From Clostridia bacterium (GTDB lineage Bacteria; Bacillota; Clostridia; Oscillospirales; Acutalibacteraceae), in assembly GCA_029226955.1 (NCBI GenBank), contig JAQXZA010000062.1:1-34015 (forward strand): 34,015 bases of DNA. The letters run 5' to 3'. Below, in pieces: positions 15,513 to 22,613 of the stretch (positions are counted from its first letter, which is position 1; every line of letters begins with the position of its first letter). The position numbers were made by a program, and so were the translations under genes. Below the pieces are notes generated by a model. That model had not been told where the DNA came from, searched no databases, and was given only the letters and a program-made list of their open reading frames with translations.

Positions 15513-17198
15513 ATGTTACTTGACCGTTTTTTACCACGCATTGAGTTTGATTCCTATGAGGATTTCAAGCAGAACTATAAGGTAAATGTACCCGAAAACT
15601 TCAATTTTGGTTTTGACATTGTTGACGAGTGGGCAAAACAGGACGAAAACAAAAAAGCACTTGTATGGTGTAATGACCACGACGAAGAAAAGATTTTTAC
15701 TTTTAAGGACATCAGCCGCCTTTCAAACAAAGCCGCAAACTATTTTAAGAGTATCGGCATAAAAAAAGGTTCGGTTGTTATGCTTATTCTCAGAAGACGC
15801 TGGGAATACTGGATTTGTGCCGTTGCACTTCATAAAATCGGAGCTGTTGTAATTCCGGGAACATTACAGCTCACAAAAAAAGACATTGTTTACCGTGCAA
15901 ATGCGGCAAAGGCTTGTGCTATTGTATGCGTACACGACAATTTTGTTATTGAACAGGTTGAAAAGTCAATGCCTGAAATTCCTGACGTAAAGCATAGAAT
16001 CATAGTAGGAGAAAAACAGGAGGGCTGGGACTTTTTTGAGGACGAAATAGAGAAGTTTTCAGATGTATTTGACCGCCCGACAGGTGATGAGGCTACAAAG
16101 TGGAACGATATAATGCTTGTTTACTTCACATCAGGTACAACAGGTATGCCGAAAATGGTTCAGCACAATTTCGCTCACCCACTCGGTCATATCGTTACGG
16201 CAAAATACTGGCAACGGGTTCAGGAAGACAAACTTCATATGAGTGTTACGGATTCCGGCTGGGCTAAATTCGGCTGGGGCAAAATCTACGGACAGTGGAT
16301 TTGCGGTGCGGTTATTTTCGCCTATGATATGGATAAATTCGTTCCGGCAAAACTTCTTGAAAAAATGGAACACTACAAACTCACAACATTCTGTGCCCCG
16401 CCTACAATGTACAGATTTATGCTTCTGGAAGATGTTGCAAGCTATGACCTTTCGTCAATTCAGCACTGGGCAACAGCCGGTGAACCGCTTAATCCTGAGG
16501 TAAACTCAAAATGGTTCAAACTCACTGGACACAATATTTATCAGGGATTCGGACAGTCTGAGGGTAGTGTACTTCTTGCTGACTTCCAGTGGGACGATAT
16601 TAAAATCGGTTCAACAGGCAAGCCGTCACCGCTTTATGACATTCAACTTCTTGACAATGACGGAAATCCTGTTAAAGACGGCGAAGAAGGTTCAATCTGC
16701 GTTATGGACGTAAAGAACAATCCGCCTGTTGGTCTGTTTACGGGATATTATCTTAACCCTGAAATGACTAACGAAAAACTGCTCGGAAAATACTACAATA
16801 CCTGTGATATGGCTTGGAGAGATAAAGACGGCTATTACTGGTTTGTCGGACGAAATGACGATGTTATCAAATGTTCAGGCTACCGCATAGGGCCTTTTGA
16901 AGTTGAGAGTGCATTACTCGAACACGACGCTGTTGTTGAATGTGCTATTACAGGTACTCCTGACCCGGTAAGAGGACAGGTTGTAAAGGCAACAATAGTG
17001 CTGAAAAAAGGCTATGAACCGTCAGAGGCACTCAAAAAAGAATTACAGGAACACGTCAAGAAATCCACTGCACCTTACAAATATCCACGAGTTATTGAGT
17101 TTGTTGATGAACTTCCGAAGACTGTCGGCGGAAAAATCAAACGTGCCCAGATAAGACACGCTGACGAAGAAGCCGTAAGAGTAAGAGATAAACAATAA
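15513..17198 (+). CDS. AMP-forming medium-chain acyl-CoA synthetase
   Basis: The enzyme activates a carboxylic acid as acyl-AMP and transfers it to CoA in the cytoplasm. Visible ANL-family motifs are YFTSGTTGMPK (204-214, phosphate loop), TAGEPL (321-326), YQGFGQSEGS (343-352), the hinge region YYWFVGRNDDVIKCSGYRIGPFE split over 441-463, and the C-terminal catalytic lysine in TVGGKIKR (Lys541). Length (561) and the TAGEPLNPEV and VRGQVVKATIVL stretches fit the medium-chain acyl-CoA ligase (AcsM/butyrate-CoA ligase) branch rather than acetyl-CoA synthetase, which is about 650 residues. Substrate chain length cannot be read from sequence. Monocistronic, with its own promoter and a terminator at 17258. 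Confidence 0.88.
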   Translation: MLLDRFLPRIEFDSYEDFKQNYKVNVPENFNFGFDIVDEWAKQDENKKALVWCNDHDEEKIFTFKDISRLSNKAANYFKSIGIKKGSVVMLILRRRWEYWICAVALHKIGAVVIPGTLQLTKKDIVYRANAAKACAIVCVHDNFVIEQVEKSMPEIPDVKHRIIVGEKQEGWDFFEDEIEKFSDVFDRPTGDEATKWNDIMLVYFTSGTTGMPKMVQHNFAHPLGHIVTAKYWQRVQEDKLHMSVTDSGWAKFGWGKIYGQWICGAVIFAYDMDKFVPAKLLEKMEHYKLTTFCAPPTMYRFMLLEDVASYDLSSIQHWATAGEPLNPEVNSKWFKLTGHNIYQGFGQSEGSVLLADFQWDDIKIGSTGKPSPLYDIQLLDNDGNPVKDGEEGSICVMDVKNNPPVGLFTGYYLNPEMTNEKLLGKYYNTCDMAWRDKDGYYWFVGRNDDVIKCSGYRIGPFEVESALLEHDAVVECAITGTPDPVRGQVVKATIVLKKGYEPSEALKKELQEHVKKSTAPYKYPRVIEFVDELPKTVGGKIKRAQIRHADEEAVRVRDKQ

Positions 17199-17230
17199 TT
17201 CGTAATTCGTAATGCGTAATTCGTAATTAT
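17196..17230. repeat. Tandem 7-bp repeat (TAATTCG)
   Basis: Five consecutive heptamers: TAATTCG, TAATTCG, TAATGCG, TAATTCG, TAATTAT. The first copy begins at the stop codon of the acyl-CoA synthetase. The array lies between that gene and its terminator, at the boundary with the truncated methyltransferase. Confidence 0.8.
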
Positions 17231-17256
17231 TTATTCGAACCGTTGGTTAAAATAAA

Positions 17257-18219
17257 TTACCGCTGTATTTCGTTTTTGAAGTACAGCGGTATTTTTTGGA
17301 AAAGAATTACATTTTCCTGTTGCAATTTCCGTTTATAGTAAATATTCAATTGATTTCTTTTTTGGCAAAGAGCAATATCACCATTTACTTGGGTATAGCT
17401 TTTTTCTCTGTTCTTTCTACTAGTAACGAATTTGATTCCTTTCTCCTTTAGAAAATATTTTGTATCAACATAATCTTCTAAAAAATCGTACATTCGATAC
17501 TCTAATTCAATTGGTGCAGGAAATTTAAACTGAGTTTTTTGCCTAAATCCTAAACAATATAGTCGCTCTCTGTTTTGAGGAATTCCATAATCCTTGCTAT
17601 TCAATACTTGAAAATGTACATCATATCCAAGTTCTTTAAAAATGTCGTAAATTATGTGCCAAGTGCGACCACCATCATGATTTAATAAACCTTTTACATT
17701 TTCAAAAAGAAATATTTTAGGTTGTGTCTCTTTTACTATTCGTGCAAATTCATAAAAAAGAGTTCCACGGGCATCTTCAAAACCTAGTCTTTTACCAACC
17801 ATAGAAAAAGCTTGACAAGGAGCTCCGCCAACTAAAAAATCTACTTTTCCTTTATATTTAGTAGCATTAAATTCCCTAATGTCATTAAACCAATCCTTTT
17901 CATCAATCTCATAGTTGGCAAAATAACTTTTTTTACAATTGGCATCTATGTCACAAGCAAATACAATTTTATGTTTTAATTTTAATCTTTGAAAAGCGTG
18001 TTCTATGGCACCAATTCCACTAAAAACAGTTCCTAATCGAACTGTATTATTTGGACAAGAAAATTGTTTGTCTTTCCATACATCTGTAGAAATTTCTTCT
18101 GGAACAATTTCTGAATTGTCGATAACAGAGGAACGCTCTTTTATGATTTTTTTAACCATATTAATTTTATCTGATTCTTCGTGGATGCTTTTTTCCACTT
18201 CTGTCATTTTTTTTTGCAT
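17257..18219 (-). pseudogene. Orphan cytosine-5 DNA methyltransferase, C-terminally truncated
   Basis: ATG 18219 follows AAAGGT on the minus strand and gives 320 residues; the longer frame to 18291 lacks a ribosome binding site. The Dcm-type motifs appear in order: I, RLGTVFSGIGAIEHAF (from 61); IV, GGAPCQAFS with catalytic Cys135; VI, FENVKG (173); VIII, PQNRERLYCLGF (from 214). The target-recognition region starts (YTQVNGDIALCQKRNQ, 275-290) and then changes abruptly into a 30-residue tail encoded by AT-rich sequence and the neighbouring gene's terminator. Motifs IX and X, needed for folding and target recognition, are absent. Full family members are usually 330-420 residues. No restriction endonuclease is adjacent. 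The gene is far more AT-rich than its neighbours. It is probably an inactive remnant of acquired DNA; a split-enzyme role is less likely. Confidence 0.75.
17258..17297 (+). terminator. Terminator of the acyl-CoA synthetase, inside the methyltransferase 3' end
   Basis: A perfect 10-bp stem (17258-17267 with 17282-17291) is followed by TTTTTT (17292-17297). It lies 60 bases after the synthetase stop. The minus-strand methyltransferase reading frame runs through it and stops at 17257-17259, so part of that protein's C-terminus is encoded by terminator sequence. Confidence 0.8.
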
Positions 18220-18517
18220 AATGTGACCTTTCTGTAATAAATTAAAGTAAAATGTATTTAGATTTTGTTTATATAAATGATAGAATGACATTTAAATTCT
18301 TATTTATATATTTAGTGGAGAATATTTGTGTAAAAGTTATTTTATTAATAAAATATTTATTTGAGTTTAGACTTCTAAATTATAAACTTTGCAACACTAT
18401 ATTACTCTTTTAGCATAACATATTTTATTGTTTAAATCAACGATTATTACAGATTTACAAAAGGAAAATATTGAAACGATAATAGATTCATTCTCAATTT
18501 TAATACTATTCTTACGG
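18220..18517. other. AT-rich gene-free stretch upstream of the methyltransferase and riboswitch
   Basis: About 300 bases between the divergent methyltransferase start and the riboswitch promoter. The composition is strikingly AT-rich, like the methyltransferase itself. I see no convincing open frame, hairpin or repeat. The methyltransferase promoter must lie at its left end, but no box pair stands out. Confidence 0.5.
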
Positions 18518-18546
18518 TTGACAAAAACAACTTTATATATTATGAT
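18518..18546 (+). promoter_or_regulatory. Promoter of the riboswitch transcript
   Basis: Consensus TTGACA (18518-18523), 17-base spacer, TATGAT (18541-18546). The predicted start near 18552-18553 coincides with the first base of aptamer helix P1, which strengthens both calls. Confidence 0.85.
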
Positions 18547-18552
18547 ATAGGT

Positions 18553-18640
18553 AACCTATAAAGAGTGCGTGAGGGACAAGCCCTGTGACCGCCGACAACC
18601 TGCCAAATAGTAAGGTGCCAAAGCTTGAACGATAGGGTTA
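18553..18640 (+). ncRNA. SAM-I-family riboswitch aptamer, variant lacking P4
   Basis: The order of elements follows the S-box (SAM-I) aptamer. P1 is CCTAT (18555-18559) with ATAGG (18632-18636). J1/2 reads AAAGAG. Lower P2 is GCG (18567-18569) with CGC (18590-18592), with a kink-turn-like internal loop. Upper P2 is GGG (18573-18575) with CCC (18581-18583), in the core GAGGGACAAGCCC. CAACC is followed by P3, ACCT (18598-18601) with AGGT (18613-18616), in AAGGTGCCAAAG. The loop bases CAAG (18577-18580) can pair with CTTG (18624-18627), the same pseudoknot that SAM-I forms as CTGG/CCAG. P4 is missing, as in the SAM-I/SAM-IV variant class. S-adenosylmethionine as ligand is inferred from this resemblance. 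Confidence 0.72.
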
Positions 18641-18654
18641 GTTATATGATAATT

Positions 18655-18689
18655 AAGCAATCCTGTTGTGACGATGGGGTTGCTTTTTT
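18655..18689 (+). terminator. Riboswitch expression-platform terminator
   Basis: A 9-bp stem (18655-18663 with 18677-18685, one G-U pair) ends in a T-run (18684-18689). A competing antiterminator is possible: AGGGTT (18634-18639), which includes the 3' strand of P1, can pair with AATCCT (18659-18664) in the terminator's left arm. Ligand-stabilised P1 would free the terminator, giving an OFF switch. Confidence 0.8.
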
Positions 18690-18730
18690 CGCTCTCTTTG
18701 GGTAAAAATTAACTTAAAGGAGCGTTTTTT

Positions 18731-19045
18731 ATGCGAAAAATCAGAAACCTTATTAACCCCGAAAAGAAAGTGTACATTTATCTGCCGAATGATACTATAC
18801 GACATCAGTTTATGAGTGACGCACAGAATGAGGGCATTACTTATTCAGACGATGTAAAGCCAACTGAACGGCTTGCAGATGAAATTATGGCATTGCAAGC
18901 TGACGGAACAATTTGTTTTGTCGGTGCTGTGGGCAGAATATGTTTTCAGAGTAATGCTGATAATGCTGTGCGTATTGATTACGAAAAATATATAAACGGT
19001 GGTGATGATTATATTATTCACACACATTTTCCGAAAAATTCTTAA
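18731..19045 (+). CDS. Unknown 104-residue protein under the SAM-I-like riboswitch
   Basis: ATG 18731 follows AAAGGAG (18716-18722) with good spacing. The protein has no signal or membrane segment. Visible stretches are KKVYIYLPNDTIRHQFMSDA (residues 13-32), a helical middle, and GTICFVGAVGRICFQS with two Cys, then YEKYINGGDDYI near the end. The pattern suggests a small alpha/beta cytoplasmic protein. I do not recognise the family. SAM-I switches normally control methionine, cysteine or SAM synthesis and transport genes, so a role in sulfur or SAM metabolism is a guess based only on the switch. It is monocistronic. Confidence 0.7.
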   Translation: MRKIRNLINPEKKVYIYLPNDTIRHQFMSDAQNEGITYSDDVKPTERLADEIMALQADGTICFVGAVGRICFQSNADNAVRIDYEKYINGGDDYIIHTHFPKNS

Positions 19046-19052
19046 CAAAAAA

Positions 19053-19083
19053 GAGTACCCTACACAATATGTATAGGGTACTC
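19053..19083. terminator. Hairpin after the 104-residue gene
   Basis: A perfect 10-bp stem (19053-19062 with 19074-19083) starts 8 bases after the stop codon. No T-run follows on the plus side. On the minus side the stem is followed by TTTTTTG (complement of 19047-19052), so it could also terminate the MerR gene transcript, whose stop is at 19133. Confidence 0.65.
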
Positions 19084-19086
19084 AAC

Positions 19087-19138
19087 TGTCGGAGAGATGG
19101 GGATTCAAACCTTTATACGATTACTTGCAAAGTTATTT
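19087..19138 (-). repeat. Decayed 3' half of a tRNA-Ser gene
   Basis: This segment aligns without gaps to 22439-22490, the 3' half of the intact tRNA-Ser(CGA), in the same orientation. I count 41 identical bases of 52; most differences are transitions. It covers the acceptor 3' strand, T arm, variable arm and the start of the anticodon stem. T-stem pairing is broken and the 5' half is missing, so it is not a functional tRNA. The MerR gene's stop codon lies inside it. It may be a displaced attachment-site copy. Confidence 0.8.
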
Positions 19139-19873
19139 ACAGTACACTTTTATCGCATCACGCATAAACTGTGCTGTGCCGTCACCGTGCCTGTCTATAT
19201 TATTCTGAAAGCGTTCATCAACAATATATATTTCGCCAAGTCCGGCGAGAATATCATTTGTACAGGTATAGTAGTTTTCGGTGATAAAATCCTGCCACTG
19301 CTTTACAAGAACCTGAGCCTCGTGGCTGTCGGGAGAAAATCCCTTTTTCTTGCAATCCGCAAATTCTGCAATTTTTTTGTCCATAGCAGAGTTTACCTGA
19401 TTCCACTTATCCTTTGAATAGCCGGCGGTTTTTTCTGCACTTTCTTTATAAGCGGCAGTGTTGCCCCACCTTTCCTTTGCCTCTTTTGCGTATTCCTGAC
19501 GTTTCGTTTCAAATTCACTGTTGTCAAAAACATTCATATTAACAATTTCTCCTTTCATTGCACTGTCAAGAGCTGAAATGAGCCGTTCAAGACGCTCCTT
19601 TTTCAGCGTCAGCAAATGTCTTTGCTCTTTCAGTGCTGTTTGTTTGTCATAATCGGGAGATGATAAAATCATCCGGATTTCTTTAAGAGGAAAATCAAGT
19701 TCACGGTAGAACAAAATCTCTTGCATACGTGTTAATGAATATTCATCATAAAAGCGGTATCCGTTCTGTTCGTCAACAGAGGACGGTTTCAGCAGTCCGA
19801 TTTCGTCATAAAAGTGTAATGTACGTACACTCACTCCCGTCAATTTTGCAAATTCTCTTATATGTAGCTTCAT
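19133..19873 (-). CDS. MerR-family regulator with TipAS-like effector domain
   Basis: ATG 19873 has GGGAGG upstream on the minus strand. Residues 1-70 are the winged helix-turn-helix: MKLHIREFAKLTGVSVRTLHFYDEIGLLKP and then GYRFYDEYSLTRMQEILFYRELDFPL. A dimerisation helix runs from about 78 to 110. Residues about 120-246 resemble the TipA antibiotic-recognition (TipAS) domain, including the KERWGNTAAYKES block. Such proteins activate multidrug efflux or their own promoter when bound by thiopeptides and other compounds. Its own promoter has the 19-base spacer expected for MerR activation. No transporter gene is adjacent, so autoregulation is the only target visible. Confidence 0.88.
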   Translation of the reverse strand: MKLHIREFAKLTGVSVRTLHFYDEIGLLKPSSVDEQNGYRFYDEYSLTRMQEILFYRELDFPLKEIRMILSSPDYDKQTALKEQRHLLTLKKERLERLISALDSAMKGEIVNMNVFDNSEFETKRQEYAKEAKERWGNTAAYKESAEKTAGYSKDKWNQVNSAMDKKIAEFADCKKKGFSPDSHEAQVLVKQWQDFITENYYTCTNDILAGLGEIYIVDERFQNNIDRHGDGTAQFMRDAIKVYCK

Positions 19874-19895
19874 TCAATCGCCTCCCTTGATTATG

Positions 19896-19926
19896 AGTAT
19901 ATACTATTACGTAACGTCAGAGTCAA
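19896..19926 (-). promoter_or_regulatory. MerR-type promoter with 19-base spacer
   Basis: Read on the minus strand: TTGACT (19926-19921), a 19-base spacer, TATACT (19901-19896). The overlong spacer contains the palindrome TTACGTAA. MerR regulators twist such promoters into an active form, so the gene is probably autoregulated. Confidence 0.8.
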
Positions 19927-19957
19927 TACCTTTTTTAATATTTTTAACGGCTGACAA

Positions 19958-20006
19958 AATAACAGCCGATGACAGATTAGTAGTCCGTTATCGGCTGTTA
20001 TTTTTT
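19958..20006 (-). terminator. Terminator of the EAL response-regulator gene
   Basis: A perfect 13-bp stem (19958-19970 with 19990-20002) with a 19-base loop. It lies about 43 bases past the stop of the minus-strand gene. T-rich sequence flanks it on both sides, so it could act in either direction. Confidence 0.75.
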
Positions 20007-20048
20007 ATATATAGTAATTCGGGTAGATTTATCCTGTATGATGTTTTC

Positions 20049-22127
20049 TCACTTATTGGAGGCGGCTTTCTCCATCAGACGCTGTATCCGCCTTTTTATG
20101 TCGGGCAGAGGATGGCACTTACATATGAAATCGTCGGTTTCCATCGCCATAGGAAGCTTTGCAGCACAATTACCTTCTGGTATGGATGCCAGAACGGGTA
20201 TATTCCAAAAAGCAGGATTCTGACGTAAAGTCTTTATCAGTGAAGCTGCATCATTATCAGGAAGTGTCATACTCAGAATAACAGTCAGAACGCTTTTACA
20301 GGATCTTATGCAACTGATGGCACTTTCCAAATTGCTTGCCTCTATAATCTGATACTGTGACTCAAAGGCTTTGCGTACTTTTTCCCGATATTCAGCGTCT
20401 TCATCAACAATCAACAGGCTGTATTTATTGTTTCTGCTTAACGATATATCCGAAGAAGAGTTATCTGTCTGTGCAAGACAGTTTTTCAGAAGTCCTTCAT
20501 ATTCTGTAACAGGCATAGGCTTGGCAAAATAATATCCTTGTATATAGTCGCAACCCACTGACAACAGTCGATCAACTTGATCACGGAATTCCACACCCTC
20601 CGCCACTACGCTCAGGGATATTCTGTGTGCCATACTAATCACATCATTCAGAATACTCTGATTCTCCGGTTTTGCAGTTTCATTTCGGATAAACTGCATA
20701 TCCAGCTTTAAAACGTCCAGTTTTATCTGACTGAGCATATTCAATGAAGAGTATCCACTGCCAAAATCATCCATCTCAACAATAAAATTCAGGCGGCGAA
20801 GTTCCTCAACAGTAGTGATAATCGGGCCAGTAGTTTCCGAATAGGCACTCTCTGTGATTTCAAGGTGCAGATAGGACGGATCAATGTCATACTTTTTAGT
20901 AAGCTTTAACAAAGTATCTACCAGATTTCCTTTGTAAACGTCCGCACGTGATACATTGACAGATACAGGCATAATCGGATATCCTTTTTCCAGCCATTCG
21001 TGAATATGTATGCACACCTGTTCCCATACATATTGATCCAGTTGAGTAATAAACCCGTTCTTTTCAAACAGCGGAATAAATTCTCCTGGTGACATAAAAC
21101 CCCACTTTGGATGAATCCAGCGTACCAGTGCCTCAGCTCCTGCCATACAATTATTGTTTATGTTGTACTTTGGCTGATAGTACACAATAAAATGTCCCTC
21201 AGCCAAAGAGTTTTCCATTGAGCTGGTGATTGTTTTCTCACGCAATAGCTTTTCCCTGAGGGAATCGTCATACAAGGCGAAAGATTGGTCATACTGTCCT
21301 TTAATACTGTTTACTGCCAGCATTGCCCGGTCACACATTTGCTCCACTGGAACAGATCGGTCGGTAATCTCATAAGTACCCCATTTGAATGATATATTTT
21401 CTGCTCCTTCAAAAAAATCCGAAAATGATTTATTGAAATACTTTTGACGGGCAGCCCTTTCATTTTCCAGTTTGTCCAGATACAGAAAGCGATCTGCACC
21501 ATAACGGCAACAGATTCCGTCCTCTCCCACCAGTTTCTGCATAACAACGGCAATTTCCCGCAACAGTTTGTCACCTGATTCAACACCAAAAATATCATTA
21601 TAGAGCTTGAAGTTTTCAATATTGGAAAAGGTGATGGAATACTCTCCCTCAGGATCTGAATCCAGTTTTTCCCGCACTTTCTTGTAAAAGAACTCCTTAT
21701 TGTAAAGACCGGTTAGCCGGTCAAACTTAATCTGATTAACCATAGCGGCATTTTCACGCAGTTTAATAAGACTTGCTACACGGTGAAGTATAACCTGAGG
21801 ACGATATGGCTTTGGCACAAAATCTGTGGCACCGTGAGCCAAAGCAGCTACTTCGTCTGCTTCACTTCCGCTCTGCGTCATCACAATTACCGGAATCAGT
21901 GAAAGTTCTTCATCGTCCTTAATAATGTTCAAAAAGGTATAGCCGTCCATAACCGGCATTACCACATCAAGCAGTATCAGTGCAATTCTTCTCGAATGAC
22001 AGTGCAGAACATCTAATGCCTCCTGTCCGGTTTCCGCTTCCAGAACCTGATACTCGTCAGACAGAATTTCACTTAGCATTGCACGATTCAATTCATTATC
22101 TTCTACAATCAGAATTTGTTTTTTCAT
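20049..22127 (-). CDS. REC-GGDEF(degenerate)-EAL-REC c-di-GMP signalling protein
   Basis: Residues 1-125 are a receiver domain with acidic Asp10, phosphoacceptor Asp54, Thr84 and Lys106. Residues 130-290 are a GGDEF domain that starts FDRLTGLYNKEFF, but its active site reads RYGADRF (208-214) in place of GGDEF, so it should not make c-di-GMP. Residues 300-550 are an EAL domain with EALVRW (332-337), LEITES (422-427), DDFGSGYSS (453-461), EGVE (510-513) and QGYYFAKP (530-537), all intact, predicting c-di-GMP phosphodiesterase activity. Residues 568-692 form a second receiver-like domain whose phosphoacceptor position reads ILSMTLP with no Asp. No histidine kinase is adjacent. There is no clear ribosome binding site before the ATG. 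It lies between the two tRNA-Ser copies. Confidence 0.9.
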   Translation of the reverse strand: MKKQILIVEDNELNRAMLSEILSDEYQVLEAETGQEALDVLHCHSRRIALILLDVVMPVMDGYTFLNIIKDDEELSLIPVIVMTQSGSEADEVAALAHGATDFVPKPYRPQVILHRVASLIKLRENAAMVNQIKFDRLTGLYNKEFFYKKVREKLDSDPEGEYSITFSNIENFKLYNDIFGVESGDKLLREIAVVMQKLVGEDGICCRYGADRFLYLDKLENERAARQKYFNKSFSDFFEGAENISFKWGTYEITDRSVPVEQMCDRAMLAVNSIKGQYDQSFALYDDSLREKLLREKTITSSMENSLAEGHFIVYYQPKYNINNNCMAGAEALVRWIHPKWGFMSPGEFIPLFEKNGFITQLDQYVWEQVCIHIHEWLEKGYPIMPVSVNVSRADVYKGNLVDTLLKLTKKYDIDPSYLHLEITESAYSETTGPIITTVEELRRLNFIVEMDDFGSGYSSLNMLSQIKLDVLKLDMQFIRNETAKPENQSILNDVISMAHRISLSVVAEGVEFRDQVDRLLSVGCDYIQGYYFAKPMPVTEYEGLLKNCLAQTDNSSSDISLSRNNKYSLLIVDEDAEYREKVRKAFESQYQIIEASNLESAISCIRSCKSVLTVILSMTLPDNDAASLIKTLRQNPAFWNIPVLASIPEGNCAAKLPMAMETDDFICKCHPLPDIKRRIQRLMEKAASNK

Positions 22128-22355
22128 AAATTTTAACAGGCACAGAAACCCACTTCATTCAGGTGGTGGGAGGAGTGTCTTCTCCTTTCCGGATTTTTTA
22201 ATAGATGGTAATTTTTTTCTCCGCATATAGTGTAAAAAACAAAATACGAATAATTTTGCACAATAATTTAAACAGAAAATTGCCGATTAAGCTACTTTTT
22301 TTGTATCTGAATTTTTTAGACCGATTTGTATTTAATTTATATATTATACAGTTTA
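22128..22355 (-). other. Long leader of the EAL gene with hairpins
   Basis: If the promoter at 22356-22384 is used, about 220 nt precede the start codon. The part near the gene has a GC-containing block (22141-22190) in which CCCAC and GTGGG can pair on the minus strand, preceded by GGAG/CTCC pairing. This block is unlike the surrounding AT-rich DNA and resembles the hairpin ends of IS200/IS605-type elements, but I cannot confirm that. It does not match a GEMM c-di-GMP riboswitch. Confidence 0.4.
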
Positions 22356-22384
22356 AGTATAACAAATTTCGTTAAATAAATCAA
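22356..22384 (-). promoter_or_regulatory. Promoter candidate of the EAL gene
   Basis: Read on the minus strand: TTGATT (22384-22379), 17-base spacer, TATACT (22361-22356). Confidence 0.55.
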
Positions 22385-22401
22385 TAATTATTTTCATTAA
22401 A

Positions 22402-22437
22402 TAAAAAATCCTGTAAACGTATTTGCTTACAGGATTT
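22402..22437 (-). terminator. Terminator of the tRNA-Ser gene
   Basis: A perfect 11-bp stem (22406-22416 with 22427-22437) followed on the minus strand by a T-run (complement of 22403-22408). It starts 2 bases after the tRNA CCA end. Confidence 0.85.
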
Positions 22438-22438
22438 A

Positions 22439-22527
22439 TGGCGGAGAGAGGGGGATTCGAACCCCCGTGCGATTACTCGCAAACTGATTTCGAGTCAGCC
22501 CCGTTATGACCACTTCGATACCTCTCC
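22439..22527 (-). tRNA. tRNA-Ser, anticodon CGA
   Basis: On the minus strand the molecule starts GGAGAGG and ends TCTCTCC-G-CCA, giving a 7-bp acceptor stem with the CCA end encoded. The anticodon loop CTCGAAA carries anticodon CGA, which reads UCG. The long variable arm (TGCGAGTAATCGCA) is typical of class II tRNA-Ser. The T arm is GGGGG-TTCGAAT-CCCCC. All stems pair. A terminator follows directly. Confidence 0.95.
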
Positions 22528-22613
22528 GTATATTCAGTTTAAAAATTGCAACAACACTATTTTATATGTTTTAATGCAAAAAGTCAATACATATATTTAT
22601 TAAATTTTGATTT

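Noticed and set aside
15382-15585. A 67-codon frame overlapping the acyl-CoA synthetase start
   Set aside because: It begins within the promoter, has no ribosome binding site and runs out of frame into a well-supported gene.
17196-17230. Short tandem repeats considered as a CRISPR fragment
   Set aside because: The 7-bp units have no spacers and no cas genes are in the window.
19087-19138. A second functional tRNA gene
   Set aside because: Only the 3' half is present, T-stem pairing is broken, and there is no anticodon loop or 5' acceptor strand.
22128-22355. A GEMM-type c-di-GMP riboswitch before the EAL gene
   Set aside because: The leader lacks the conserved tetraloop-receptor arrangement and G-rich core of that class.
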